Below, piece after piece: positions 16,405 through 23,217 of a stretch of DNA of 32,278 bases (within the stretch, counting starts at the first letter, position 1; the number at the start of each line of letters is the position of its first letter). The stretch spans positions 1 through 32,278 of the forward strand of contig CANPBX010000026.1 in the NCBI GenBank assembly GCA_947572385.1, in the 5' to 3' direction. The translations under genes were made by a program, and so were the position numbers. A model generated the notes under the pieces. The model was not told the origin of the DNA. It saw only the letters and a program-made list of their open reading frames with translations, and did no database searches. Source of the stretch: an uncultured Clostridia bacterium. GTDB lineage: Bacteria > Bacillota > Clostridia > Oscillospirales > Acutalibacteraceae.

Positions 16405-16670
16405 GGGGGCTCCTTTATGATAGGCATTTTAGTATAGTATAGCATAGAGTAGCGGAGGAGTACAGAATAAATTGGAAAAGATTTTACCACCTTATAACAG
16501 AAAGAAATATAGAACATCAACTATCCACACTGTATTTCGAAGGAAGATACCCGGATCACGGAGGTGCTAAATCTCTTCGCTAGAAGTCTTGAGCGCTCAG
16601 ATTTACCTTTTAGTATGCTCAATATTTTTTTAGCGTGCGCTTGCATTTCTATTGCCATCGTTTTTGCCAA
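16405..16670. other. AT-rich spacer upstream of the recombinase
   Basis: No supported gene. Two overlapping TATACT hexamers on the minus strand (16431-16436, 16436-16441) may supply a -10 for the recombinase, but no good -35 or sigma-E box accompanies them. Confidence 0.35.
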
Positions 16671-16712
16671 AAGAAGAGAACCATCCTTGAAACCAAAGAT
16701 GGTTCTCTTCTT
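16671..16712 (-). terminator. Terminator of the GNAT gene
   Basis: Perfect 15-bp arms at 16671-16685 and 16698-16712 with a 12-nt loop. On the minus strand the hairpin is followed by TTTTGG. It begins 6 bp after the GNAT stop codon. Confidence 0.8.
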
Positions 16713-16717
16713 GTCTC

Positions 16718-17266
16718 TTAACAACAAGTGACAGAAGGCACTTGTGAAATGAATCCAGGCATAAAATAGTAGATAACTTTTTGGGGACTACATTTCAGTG
16801 GCTCGATAGGGCCATTGTATGATAACTCATGAAAACCAGAACGATAATATCCACTATAGCTGTCATACAACTTGAAACCAAATCGCTGTAGGAAAGAATC
16901 AAACTCAGTTACTCGCGGCTCTGAAACCGTAATGACGGGATGTCTGTCACCTAGTGTTATGATTGCTTTCTTCATAAACGCCGTACCAATACCGCGTCCA
17001 CGGAAGTCGTCAGGAATGTATAACGTGCAAATCTTTTTTTCATTGAGAGTTCTCTTCAAAATCATTGCACCAGCCAAACGATTGCAGTCGCCTTGAGGCG
17101 ACGCAAAGAAAACCATCCGATTGTCTCCAATGGAAGGAACAACTGTCTGATTATACCAGTGTTCAAAACCAGGATAATCGTCCCGCAGAAAAGCCAAGGA
17201 AGTACCAACCATCCGAACTGAATCCGAGTCAACTTTTCTAAGTTGCTGGATAGTTATATTGTCCAT
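16718..17266 (-). CDS. GNAT-family N-acetyltransferase
   Basis: A 182-aa protein with the GNAT fold. The acetyl-CoA motif A is IPDDFRGRGIGTAFMKKAI (residues about 84-102), and the C-terminal part has SFLQRFGFKLYDS, a typical motif B. The C-terminus is extended by about 35 residues ending in TCC. The substrate cannot be told. ATG 17266 follows GGGAGG. It has its own consensus promoter and terminator but is in line with the unknown, ASCH and kinase genes. AT-rich composition matches that group and differs from the recombinase. Confidence 0.85.
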   Translation of the reverse strand: MDNITIQQLRKVDSDSVRMVGTSLAFLRDDYPGFEHWYNQTVVPSIGDNRMVFFASPQGDCNRLAGAMILKRTLNEKKICTLYIPDDFRGRGIGTAFMKKAIITLGDRHPVITVSEPRVTEFDSFLQRFGFKLYDSYSGYYRSGFHELSYNGPIEPLKCSPQKVIYYFMPGFISQVPSVTCC

Positions 17267-17291
17267 AAGTAGAGCCTCCCTTCCATATTAC

Positions 17292-17320
17292 ATTATACAC
17301 CGTTGAGCCAATATTGTCAA
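17292..17320 (-). promoter_or_regulatory. Consensus promoter of the GNAT gene
   Basis: TTGACA (17315-17320), 17 bp and TATAAT (17292-17297) on the minus strand: perfect hexamers and spacing, so the GNAT is likely expressed in vegetative cells independently of the genes before it. Confidence 0.8.
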
Positions 17321-17342
17321 GAAGGTAATATATTATATGCTT

Positions 17343-18404
17343 TTAGGTAGGCGGTGTCAAGAGAAATTTGCAAATCAGTTGCCAAATAATGTCTTTCAAC
17401 GCCAAAATACCACTTCCTAAGAGTGATCCCACTGCACCAAGTCCGAGAGTAATAAGAACATACCGCCATATAACCTGCTGCTCAACTCTGAATTTAGCGA
17501 AAAGTTCACTGGAATCGATATATTTCGAGTTACTCTCTGTCTTGGGTTTGTCAGCATAATGGTAGGCCACCAAATCTTCTGTATCAAGTCCATCGACATA
17601 GTCTTTCCAAACATCTTGTTCGATTTTCCTGACTTTGAAATTTGTGTTGGATACATCGACGTATGCCTTCGTCATTAAGAAGAAATGAAGTTGTTGAACC
17701 GGAACGGGATGATTCAGTTTTTCGTGGAAACGCTCGACGAGAGTATTATGAAGTCCGCGAATGTTATGGTAACGAAAATCAATCATATATGTAGTATTAA
17801 ATAGCCCTTGGATGACTCCGGTCGGCGGCTTATATCGATGAATCAGAAAATCAAGGGGTTGGTTTTTTATGCGAAATCGGAAATAGTAGTCCGATTCCTG
17901 CTCAGATTCATCCATATTACTTAGTATACGACCTGTTTTTATCTCGAGTATGGTTCCTTCACCAAAGGCTTCGAGACTTATGTCATTTACGATATCCAAT
18001 TGATAGACTTTAAAATGATCACCCTTCGATGTACAGCGCACATCAATTTCTTTCTTGTTAGCAGAAATCGTAACGTGATGGCTATCATTGAATAGAGCAT
18101 CAGCCAGCAAAGCGTTTTCAAGAAATTTTCTCCCAAGGTCCTCGATACATTGCATTTTTTTCGCTTCAGTTATAGAAAAAGGCAGGAAGAAAAATAATGC
18201 CTGTGCTTTTGAAAGTCTCTTCACCCGGAATCCAATATCCAAATACGGGTAATCAGTGCCTTGTAAGTGTTCCTTCTCTTTTTTCCAACCACATTCACAC
18301 CATAAATTGAAATGCACATGCGCAGCCAATTCACCAGACTCATCTGACACAGATACACCAGATTCATTCTCACGTTCTTTATACCAAAAAGCAAAACTCT
18401 CCAT
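17343..18404 (-). CDS. Unrecognised 353-aa protein with a C-terminal membrane segment
   Basis: I do not recognise a family. The protein starts MESFAFWYKERENESG. It is largely soluble and mixed alpha/beta in appearance for about 310 residues, with HFNLWCECGW near residue 35 and FFFLPFSITEAKK near 80. Around residues 300-350 it has one or two hydrophobic segments (VIWRYVLITLGLGAVGSLLGSGIL, then a shorter one before the end). So it is probably a cytoplasmic domain tethered to the membrane at its C-terminus. ATG 18404 follows GAGGTG and lies 10 bp after the ASCH stop codon; a longer in-frame start at 18485 lies inside the ASCH gene and is less likely. AT-rich, like its neighbours. The linked genes and topology would suit an effector, but no function can be claimed. 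Confidence 0.75.
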   Translation of the reverse strand: MESFAFWYKERENESGVSVSDESGELAAHVHFNLWCECGWKKEKEHLQGTDYPYLDIGFRVKRLSKAQALFFFLPFSITEAKKMQCIEDLGRKFLENALLADALFNDSHHVTISANKKEIDVRCTSKGDHFKVYQLDIVNDISLEAFGEGTILEIKTGRILSNMDESEQESDYYFRFRIKNQPLDFLIHRYKPPTGVIQGLFNTTYMIDFRYHNIRGLHNTLVERFHEKLNHPVPVQQLHFFLMTKAYVDVSNTNFKVRKIEQDVWKDYVDGLDTEDLVAYHYADKPKTESNSKYIDSSELFAKFRVEQQVIWRYVLITLGLGAVGSLLGSGILALKDIIWQLICKFLLTPPT

Positions 18405-18414
18405 TATTCTCACC

Positions 18415-18825
18415 TCATAGCCTATCACAGTCCGGCACACAGATTTCATGGTCAGTATTGATGTATATAAATGATTGCGGCGCATGATCTATGCCATAAT
18501 CCAGAAGTTCCCTGGGACAATTGAATTTTATTACTTCTCCAATCTCATATGCGTATGCTATCTTAGAATTGGAAAAGTATCTCATGTATTCATCATAACT
18601 GATTCCTGCACCTGATTTAGTCATGTTCCATAAAGCATCTGGAGAAGCGCTTAATTGGCTGATGATCTTCGTATATGCAATTACTTTACTGACAGGAGCA
18701 GTACAATAGATAACCATTATGGAGGGTTTCTTACGAGCCATTTTTCTGCGGTATTCATATGTTTTCTCGCCAGATAATATCTTCTCAATGTATTTAGGCT
18801 TGATCGATATAAGAATAGCTGTCAC
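18415..18825 (-). CDS. ASCH-domain protein
   Basis: A 136-aa single-domain protein. The N-terminus ILISIKPKYIEKILSGEKTYEYRR is the typical ASCH signature (IKPxYxxxIxxGxKxxExRR). Further on come IYCTAPVSKVIAYTKI and HAPQSFIYIN, also seen in this subgroup. ASCH domains have a PUA-like fold and bind RNA. Some are RNases or N4-acetylcytidine amidohydrolases (YqfB), so a nucleic-acid or nucleoside substrate is likely, but the activity is unknown. The start is GTG 18825, 7 bases after GGAGG; a nearby ATG is out of frame. It is the second gene of the kinase-ASCH-unknown operon. Confidence 0.82.
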   Translation of the reverse strand: MTAILISIKPKYIEKILSGEKTYEYRRKMARKKPSIMVIYCTAPVSKVIAYTKIISQLSASPDALWNMTKSGAGISYDEYMRYFSNSKIAYAYEIGEVIKFNCPRELLDYGIDHAPQSFIYINTDHEICVPDCDRL

Positions 18826-18858
18826 GCATGTACCTCCGTCGAATAGTGATATAAGTTT

Positions 18859-19404
18859 TCAATCAAAAATGATGCCGTTTTTCGTAAGTATAGAAACGCA
18901 ATGCGCTGAATCGTTTGCGTCATAAGACATATAATGGACATCAAGCGGACACTCTATGAGATTCGCAATATGTCTAGCAACAGTTTGTTCTTCTTTTTGC
19001 AGGCATACAACCTGTTCATAGTCGTAGAATTTCTTATCCCTTGACAGTAAATTGCTAATTATCTGGTTTGTATCAGCGTCCAAAAGCAGTATTTGTTTTA
19101 TATGTAGCTTTTCAAACACCCCATATGGCAACACCTCAACATGATTCTGTTCATTAAAAATGCAAAAATGTCCTGCAAGCAAAATTATTGGATGCTTTTT
19201 CAGTTTTAGTTCGACCTCAGCAACAAGTACTTCTTGATTGTATACCGCATCCTTTACGGCCTTGCTTTGTTTGTAATCTTCGCCATTTATCTTGCTTATT
19301 AAATCTCCAGCAGAGAAAGATGGAATGTTTAAGGAATTGCCTAACGACCTACACAAGGTACTCTTTCCTACGCCATAAACTCCTGCGATAAAAATAGTTT
19401 CCAT
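18859..19404 (-). CDS. P-loop nucleotide kinase-like ATPase
   Basis: A 181-aa protein with Walker A GVYGVGKST (K14) at the extreme N-terminus. An adenylate-kinase-like layout follows: a SAGDLISK segment, IILLAGHFCIF as a possible Walker B, and QILLLDADTNQI before an Arg-containing lid (LLSRDKKFYD). The acceptor could be a nucleotide or another small molecule and cannot be read from sequence. ATG 19404 is chosen because it follows AGAGGA; an upstream ATG at 19422 overlaps that site. It heads the AT-rich operon, 33 bp before the ASCH gene. Confidence 0.75.
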   Translation of the reverse strand: METIFIAGVYGVGKSTLCRSLGNSLNIPSFSAGDLISKINGEDYKQSKAVKDAVYNQEVLVAEVELKLKKHPIILLAGHFCIFNEQNHVEVLPYGVFEKLHIKQILLLDADTNQIISNLLSRDKKFYDYEQVVCLQKEEQTVARHIANLIECPLDVHYMSYDANDSAHCVSILTKNGIIFD

Positions 19405-19514
19405 TTTCTGTCCTCTCTTCATTGTAATGACATTATAGTTTCATTTTATCAAATTATATCGCTTTGTCTATAGTGAAAATAGGTGTTAGACACAAACTGC
19501 ACTATTTATAAGTA

Positions 19515-19542
19515 ATTATACCATATTCGCAGGATATTTCAA
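19515..19542 (-). promoter_or_regulatory. Promoter of the kinase-ASCH-unknown operon
   Basis: TTGAAA (19537-19542), 16 bp and TATAAT (19515-19520) on the minus strand, giving a leader of about 100 nt. Confidence 0.6.
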
Positions 19543-19601
19543 CTACGCAATGGGGATTTGAGGGAAAATGAACTTATAGACAAAAAACATTCTGTAAGGA
19601 T

Positions 19602-19824
19602 GGTCACGGACATTTTGTCCGCGACCATTTTGTTGCAACGTCGCCGAAACAGTTTCGCCCACGTTGTTTTCTGGTGGTGGCGTAATCCGCAACCACCACC
19701 CCGCAAAATCAAAACGACAAATTGCCGTTCTGGTCAACGACTTTTTATCGCTGAGCAAATTACTGTCTTGACGTGACGGAAATTATTTCCGTCACGTTCT
19801 AAAACCGACAAAATGACGGTTTTA
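19602..19824. repeat. Cluster of inverted repeats downstream of the XRE repressor
   Basis: At least five hairpins lie in 220 bp of non-coding DNA: 19602-19626 (GGTC.CGGAC/GTCCG.GACC), 19636-19666 (CAACGT..ACGTTG around CGAAAC/GTTTCG), 19673-19697 (GGTGGT.GCG/CGC.ACCACC), 19771-19797 (13-bp arms around one base) and 19800-19824 (TAAAACCG/CGGTTTTA). The last two probably terminate the XRE gene; the others are unexplained. Confidence 0.6.
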
Positions 19825-19841
19825 GCTCAGAGATATGATTT

Positions 19842-20450
19842 TCAATCTTTAACTTGCTCAGCTTTTAGTGTTTCGTAGATACTATCAGAAACGCTTTTCT
19901 TCTCTCCTATTATTTCAGTTTCCCAATCTCGAATAACATTCCCCAGGCTGTTTGTAGCGAGAAAGTGTTCAATGAAAACGGCGTTCAGCAATTTGTTTTT
20001 CTCTCTTCTTTCCATTTTTTCGCCCTCAACGATCTTCTGTACTTCCAGGCTAAAGCGGTATCTCAGCATACTTTTCATCACCTCACGGAACTCTTCACTG
20101 GCAAAGAGCGCGTCCAATGTTCCGGGATAGTCTTTTGAAAATTCTCCAAATTCTCGCAAAAACGCAACACTTTCCTCGCTCATATTGAGAAACTTACACA
20201 CCCCAGCCAAATCCATATCAAGGCTCTTGGCCCCGCCCTGCCGCCCCACCAGCCAGTCACAGGACACATCGAAATACTCTGCTATTTGCAGCAGCTTGTC
20301 AGCGTTCGGCTGTCCTATACCCATGGTGTATTGGCTAACTGCCTGTCGTGATATACCCAGCTCCCTTGCAACCGCTGTGATGGTAGTAGGTTTTTCTTCA
20401 ATTAGCTGTCTGAGCCGAGTAGGGAATATGTCATTATATTTGTCTGACAA
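19842..20450 (-). CDS. XRE-family repressor of the element
   Basis: A 202-aa regulator. The N-terminal Cro/C1-type helix-turn-helix covers about residues 8-65 (RLRQLIEEKPTTITAVARELGISRQAVSQYTMGIGQPNADKLL). A helical C-terminal part of about 130 residues probably serves dimerisation. The start is taken as TTG 20450, 8 bases after AAGGGGG, because it yields the typical beginning SDKYNDIFPTRL. ATGs at 20513 and 20522 lack a ribosome site. The leader is about 85 nt. A 29-bp palindrome overlaps the -10 boxes of both this gene and the divergent primase operon, so it likely represses both, as in phage switches. Confidence 0.85.
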   Translation of the reverse strand: MSDKYNDIFPTRLRQLIEEKPTTITAVARELGISRQAVSQYTMGIGQPNADKLLQIAEYFDVSCDWLVGRQGGAKSLDMDLAGVCKFLNMSEESVAFLREFGEFSKDYPGTLDALFASEEFREVMKSMLRYRFSLEVQKIVEGEKMERREKNKLLNAVFIEHFLATNSLGNVIRDWETEIIGEKKSVSDSIYETLKAEQVKD

Positions 20451-20512
20451 GAAATCTACCCCCTTTTGTAGCGTGCGATTTTCTTGCGATTTTGTAAATG
20501 TAGAAAGAAACA

Positions 20513-20541
20513 TTGACTTCATCTTTTTCTTGCTATATACT
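20513..20541 (+). promoter_or_regulatory. Rightward promoter of the primase operon
   Basis: TTGACT (20513-20518), 17 bp and TATACT (20536-20541). The -10 lies inside the operator palindrome. Confidence 0.75.
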
Positions 20542-20555
20542 GAGTATAGCAAGAA
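20527..20555. promoter_or_regulatory. Operator palindrome of the XRE switch
   Basis: Perfect 11-bp arms TTCTTGCTATA (20527-20537) and TATAGCAAGAA (20545-20555) with a 7-bp centre. It covers the -10 elements of both diverging promoters, so one bound repressor could control both directions. Confidence 0.75.
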
Positions 20556-20571
20556 ATACAGCCACTGTCAA
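20543..20571 (-). promoter_or_regulatory. Leftward promoter of the XRE repressor gene
   Basis: TTGACA (20566-20571), 17 bp and TATACT (20543-20548) on the minus strand. It overlaps the operator and the rightward promoter. Confidence 0.75.
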
Positions 20572-20597
20572 GCGGCTATCACAAAGGAGGAATTTCT

Positions 20598-20756
20598 ATA
20601 GCAGAAACAAAAGCCATTCAAGAGCTGGCGCGTGAGGCCCAGCGAGAGTACAAGCGCCAATGGCGCAAGAAAAATCCCGATAAAGTGAGGGAGATGAACC
20701 GCCGCTATTGGGAGAAAAAGGCCTGGGAGAAGGCAAAGGAGGGGGTGAAGCGATGA
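20598..20756 (+). CDS. 52-aa basic protein with an ATA start
   Basis: A small, highly charged helical protein: AETKAIQELAREAQREYKRQ, then WRKKNPDKVREMNRRYWEKK and a basic end. The only initiation context is AAAGGAGGAATTTCT followed by ATA, with 7 bases between AGGAGG and ATA. No in-frame ATG, GTG or TTG lies between the upstream stop codon and this point. So it either starts at ATA or is a start-codon mutant of an ATG gene. It is the first gene after the rightward promoter and overlaps the primase gene by ATGA. DNA or RNA binding is likely from charge; a role as excision factor or regulator is conceivable but unsupported. Confidence 0.65.
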   Translation: MAETKAIQELAREAQREYKRQWRKKNPDKVREMNRRYWEKKAWEKAKEGVKR

Positions 20757-22186
20757 CAAATTTCTCTAACTGTCTGGTTAAATTCGCGCCTGAAGCTAAC
20801 TCCCGATACACAACGACCGACATCGGCAATAGCAATCTGTTCGCCGATTATTACCGTGACGTCGCCCGCTACATCCCTGAGCGGAAGATGTGGTACATCT
20901 TTACCGGCAAGCTCTGGAAGCCGGACCCCTGCAACCTCCAAGCCATGGAGCTATGTAAAAAACTTGCGGATGAGCTGGTGATTTATGCCCTCTCCCTACC
21001 CGAGGGCCGCGAACGCAACGAGTACCGCAAGGCCGTGGAGCGGTGGCAGATTCGCCACTACCGGGAGATAATTCTGAAAGACGCGATGGGCATTTACCCG
21101 GCAAAACTCAGCGACTTTGATAGCAAGCCAGACCTGTTCAACTGCACAAATGGCACGATGGATTTACAAATGAGGGTGTTCCATGAACACAACCCAGTCG
21201 ATATGCTGGCGACCATTTCCGGTGTGAAGTGCGACCCCGAAGCCCGCTCAGAGCTGTGGGAGCGCACCATCCGGGACGTTATGCAAGGTGACGTTGACCT
21301 TGCCGCCTACCTCCAAAAAGCCCTGGGCTACGGCCTGACAGGGGACACCAGCGAGGAGTGCTTCTTCCTCCTATACGGCCCCACCACCCGCAACGGCAAG
21401 GGCACCGTGATGGAAACATACATGAAAATGCTGGGCGGCTACGGCAAGACGGCACGGCCTGAGACCATCGCTTTGCGGCAAAATTACAACAGCTCCGGGC
21501 CCTCTGAGGACATAGCAAAGTTGGCAGGAGCGAGAGCCGTGAACATATCCGAGCCGGACAAGCAGATGGTTTTGAGCGCAGCGCTGGTGAAAACCCTGAC
21601 CGGCAACGACACCATGAGCGCCCGATTCCTCAACGAAAACAGCTTTGAGTTCAATCCGCAATTCAAACTTTTCATCAACACCAATCACCTGCCAAAGGCA
21701 AATGATGTGACGATTTTCAGCTCCGGGAGGGTGAAAGTGCTGCCATTTAACCGCCACTTTGAACCGGAAGAGCAGGATAAATCCCTCAAAAAGCGGCTAG
21801 AGAAGGAGCTCTCAGGAGTGCTGAACTGGTGTCTGGATGGTCTCTGGCTCATGCATGAAACAGGGTTTGATCCGCCGGAATCGGTGCAAAATGATACCGC
21901 AAAGTATCAGCATGACAGCGACAAGCTGACAAGATTCGTTGAGGAAATGCTCACGCCCGACCCAGACGGTGAAGTCAGAACCGAAGATGTTTACCGTGAA
22001 TACCGGGACTGGTGTACGCAAAACGGTCAGTATGCGGATGCTTACCCCACATTCAAACAGGGTATGGAAGGGTATGCTCAAATCAGAAAAAAGCGGCCAA
22101 GAGGTGCCGGAAAAGCTGTCAATCCGACAGCTATGTTCTGTGGAGTACAGCTTAAAATGGGTGGCCCTTACTTTCAGCAAACATGA
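20753..22186 (+). CDS. P4-family phage/plasmid primase-helicase (helicase part)
   Basis: A 477-aa replication protein. Residues about 40-170 form a D5_N-like region (KMWYIFTGKLWKPD; DLFNCTNGTMDL). An SF3 helicase domain follows, with Walker A GPTTRNGKGT (K216), ANISEPDKQ-like Walker B region (AVNISEPDKQM) and sensor FKLFINTNHLPKAND near residue 305. The C-terminal part (about 395-477) resembles the P4/primase C-terminal winged helix (DVYREYRDWCTQNGQ). The N-terminal AEP primase domain of full-length relatives (about 750 aa) is absent, so it may act as a helicase with another primase. Start ATG 20753 overlaps the 52-aa gene stop. Presence on a skin element points to a once self-replicating mobile ancestor. 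Confidence 0.88.
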   Translation: MTNFSNCLVKFAPEANSRYTTTDIGNSNLFADYYRDVARYIPERKMWYIFTGKLWKPDPCNLQAMELCKKLADELVIYALSLPEGRERNEYRKAVERWQIRHYREIILKDAMGIYPAKLSDFDSKPDLFNCTNGTMDLQMRVFHEHNPVDMLATISGVKCDPEARSELWERTIRDVMQGDVDLAAYLQKALGYGLTGDTSEECFFLLYGPTTRNGKGTVMETYMKMLGGYGKTARPETIALRQNYNSSGPSEDIAKLAGARAVNISEPDKQMVLSAALVKTLTGNDTMSARFLNENSFEFNPQFKLFINTNHLPKANDVTIFSSGRVKVLPFNRHFEPEEQDKSLKKRLEKELSGVLNWCLDGLWLMHETGFDPPESVQNDTAKYQHDSDKLTRFVEEMLTPDPDGEVRTEDVYREYRDWCTQNGQYADAYPTFKQGMEGYAQIRKKRPRGAGKAVNPTAMFCGVQLKMGGPYFQQT

Positions 22187-22188
22187 TG

Positions 22189-22275
22189 GTGTTCCGAGTG
22201 TTCCAGGCAAAACATTACCTCCCACGCGAAAGCAACTATTTTTACCCCTATATTCCGCTGGAACACCTGGAACAC
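22189..22275. repeat. Paired heptamer repeats, candidate replication origin
   Basis: GTGTTCC occurs twice, 9 bp apart (22189-22195, 22198-22204). Its complement GGAACAC occurs twice, 9 bp apart (22260-22266, 22269-22275). The two pairs face each other across 55 bp containing an AT-rich run. Within this, GTGTTCCAGG and CCTGGAACAC are perfect 10-bp arms. The layout directly after a helicase gene suggests an origin or initiator-binding site. Confidence 0.5.
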
Positions 22276-22298
22276 GCAAGAGCCTTGACGGCTGAAAT

Positions 22299-22427
22299 GG
22301 CCCCGTAGGGGCCGGAGTTTTGAAACCGAGAATTTTCGAGGTTTCAGAACGAGCCAGCATCGCATTTGTCCAGACACCCGTACGGACACGTGTGCGGACA
22401 ATGCAGCTTGGACAGGGAGAACCCTGT
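22299..22427. other. Hairpin-rich region upstream of mobC, candidate oriT
   Basis: Several inverted repeats precede the relaxosome gene: GGCCCC/GGGGCC (22299-22313), TGAAACC/GGTTTCA (22321-22346), TTGTCC/GGACAA (22366-22401) and ACAGGG/CCCTGT (22412-22427). Transfer origins are usually hairpin-rich and adjacent to mobC. No nic site of a known family was recognised. Confidence 0.4.
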
Positions 22428-22472
22428 AACCCCGATTTTTAGAGTTATAACATAATGGAAAGGATGATTTTT

Positions 22473-22820
22473 ATAGGCAATCAAAAGAAATTTGACATGA
22501 GGATGACAGAGCAGGACTACAAGCGGCTTACCCGCAAAGCACGCAAATGCGGGCTGACAAGGTCAGGCTATATTCGACTCTTGATCCACGACTACAACCC
22601 CCGCGAGGCTCCGCCCGCTGATTACTTCGGTATGACACGGGAGCTAAAGGAGATTGGCGGCAACATGAACCAGATTGCGTTCATGGCGAACGCCACCGGG
22701 CTTGTGGACGAGGGACGGTACTATGAAGAGGTAACGCATCTTCGGGATGCACTTCGGCGGATTGAGCAAGCTGTTACTGGAGTGAAAGATGCTCAAGTTG
22801 ACTTTGATGAAGAAAGTTAA
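22473..22820 (+). CDS. MobC-like relaxosome accessory protein
   Basis: A protein of about 115 aa of the bacterial mobilisation (MobC) family. It has the ribbon-helix-helix-like N-terminus KFDMRMTEQDYKRLTRKA, then CGLTRSGYIRLLI and the signature LKEIGGNMNQIAFMANATG. MobC binds oriT and helps the relaxase nick. The start is the odd point: the good ribosome site GGAAAGGATGA is followed at normal spacing by ATA (22473). The in-frame ATGs at 22455 and 22464 lie before or inside that site. If the ATGs are used the protein gains 3-6 residues. No relaxase gene follows, so MobC here could only act with a relaxase supplied from elsewhere, or is a relic. Confidence 0.82.
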   Translation: MGNQKKFDMRMTEQDYKRLTRKARKCGLTRSGYIRLLIHDYNPREAPPADYFGMTRELKEIGGNMNQIAFMANATGLVDEGRYYEEVTHLRDALRRIEQAVTGVKDAQVDFDEES

Positions 22821-22892
22821 GACACGGCACCATGAACAAGCATATTGTACAAGTCATCAGACATATGAGTAGCTGAAACGGAGGTGCCGCCT

Positions 22893-23120
22893 TTGCCCAA
22901 AAGCCAGCCCATCAAGCTCGTCATGCACTACCCCAAGACCGAGGAAGGAATACGCCAGTTGTCCCAGCAGGTTGCCGAAGCTCATGCGGAGGCAGTGATA
23001 CATAAAATCAGCAGCACGAGAAGCTCTGTCAAAGAAAAAATCGCGATGATGCAGGCCGTAGCGAATGCCGTACAAACAGAACGGCAAATCTCAAAAGAAC
23101 AAAATGAAATAGGCCGTTGA
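22893..23120 (+). CDS. Small conserved mobile-element protein, unknown function
   Basis: A 75-aa protein beginning PKSQPIKLVMHYPKTEEG and continuing QLSQQVAEAHAEAVIHKI. I recall similar short proteins (HYPxTxEG...VAEAHAxAV pattern) in Firmicute conjugative and mobilisable elements, but no function. TTG 22893 is preferred, 8 bases after CGGAGG; a GTG at 22884 overlaps the ribosome site. It lies where a relaxase gene would be expected after mobC. A terminator follows. Confidence 0.65.
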   Translation: MPKSQPIKLVMHYPKTEEGIRQLSQQVAEAHAEAVIHKISSTRSSVKEKIAMMQAVANAVQTERQISKEQNEIGR

Positions 23121-23180
23121 CCTATCCCAAAGAAGAAAATTCCAACAAACTATGTTGTTAAAAAATAAATACACAAAAAC

Positions 23181-23216
23181 AGTCCCGGAGGCTTTCATTC
23201 TCTCCGGGACTTCATT
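23181..23216. terminator. Bidirectional terminator between the mob region and the zeta gene
   Basis: The 10-bp arms AGTCCCGGAG (23181-23190) and CTCCGGGACT (23202-23211) have an A-rich flank on the left and a T-rich flank on the right. It separates the converging 75-aa and zeta-like genes. Confidence 0.8.
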
Positions 23217-23217
23217 T

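Noticed and set aside
16521-16727. 68-aa minus-strand frame between recombinase and GNAT
   Set aside because: Its first third is the perfect 15-bp terminator hairpin of the GNAT gene, so it is unlikely to be coding.
20451-20552. Upstream extension of the XRE repressor to 20552
   Set aside because: The extension begins inside the operator and promoter; TTG 20450 has the only good ribosome site.
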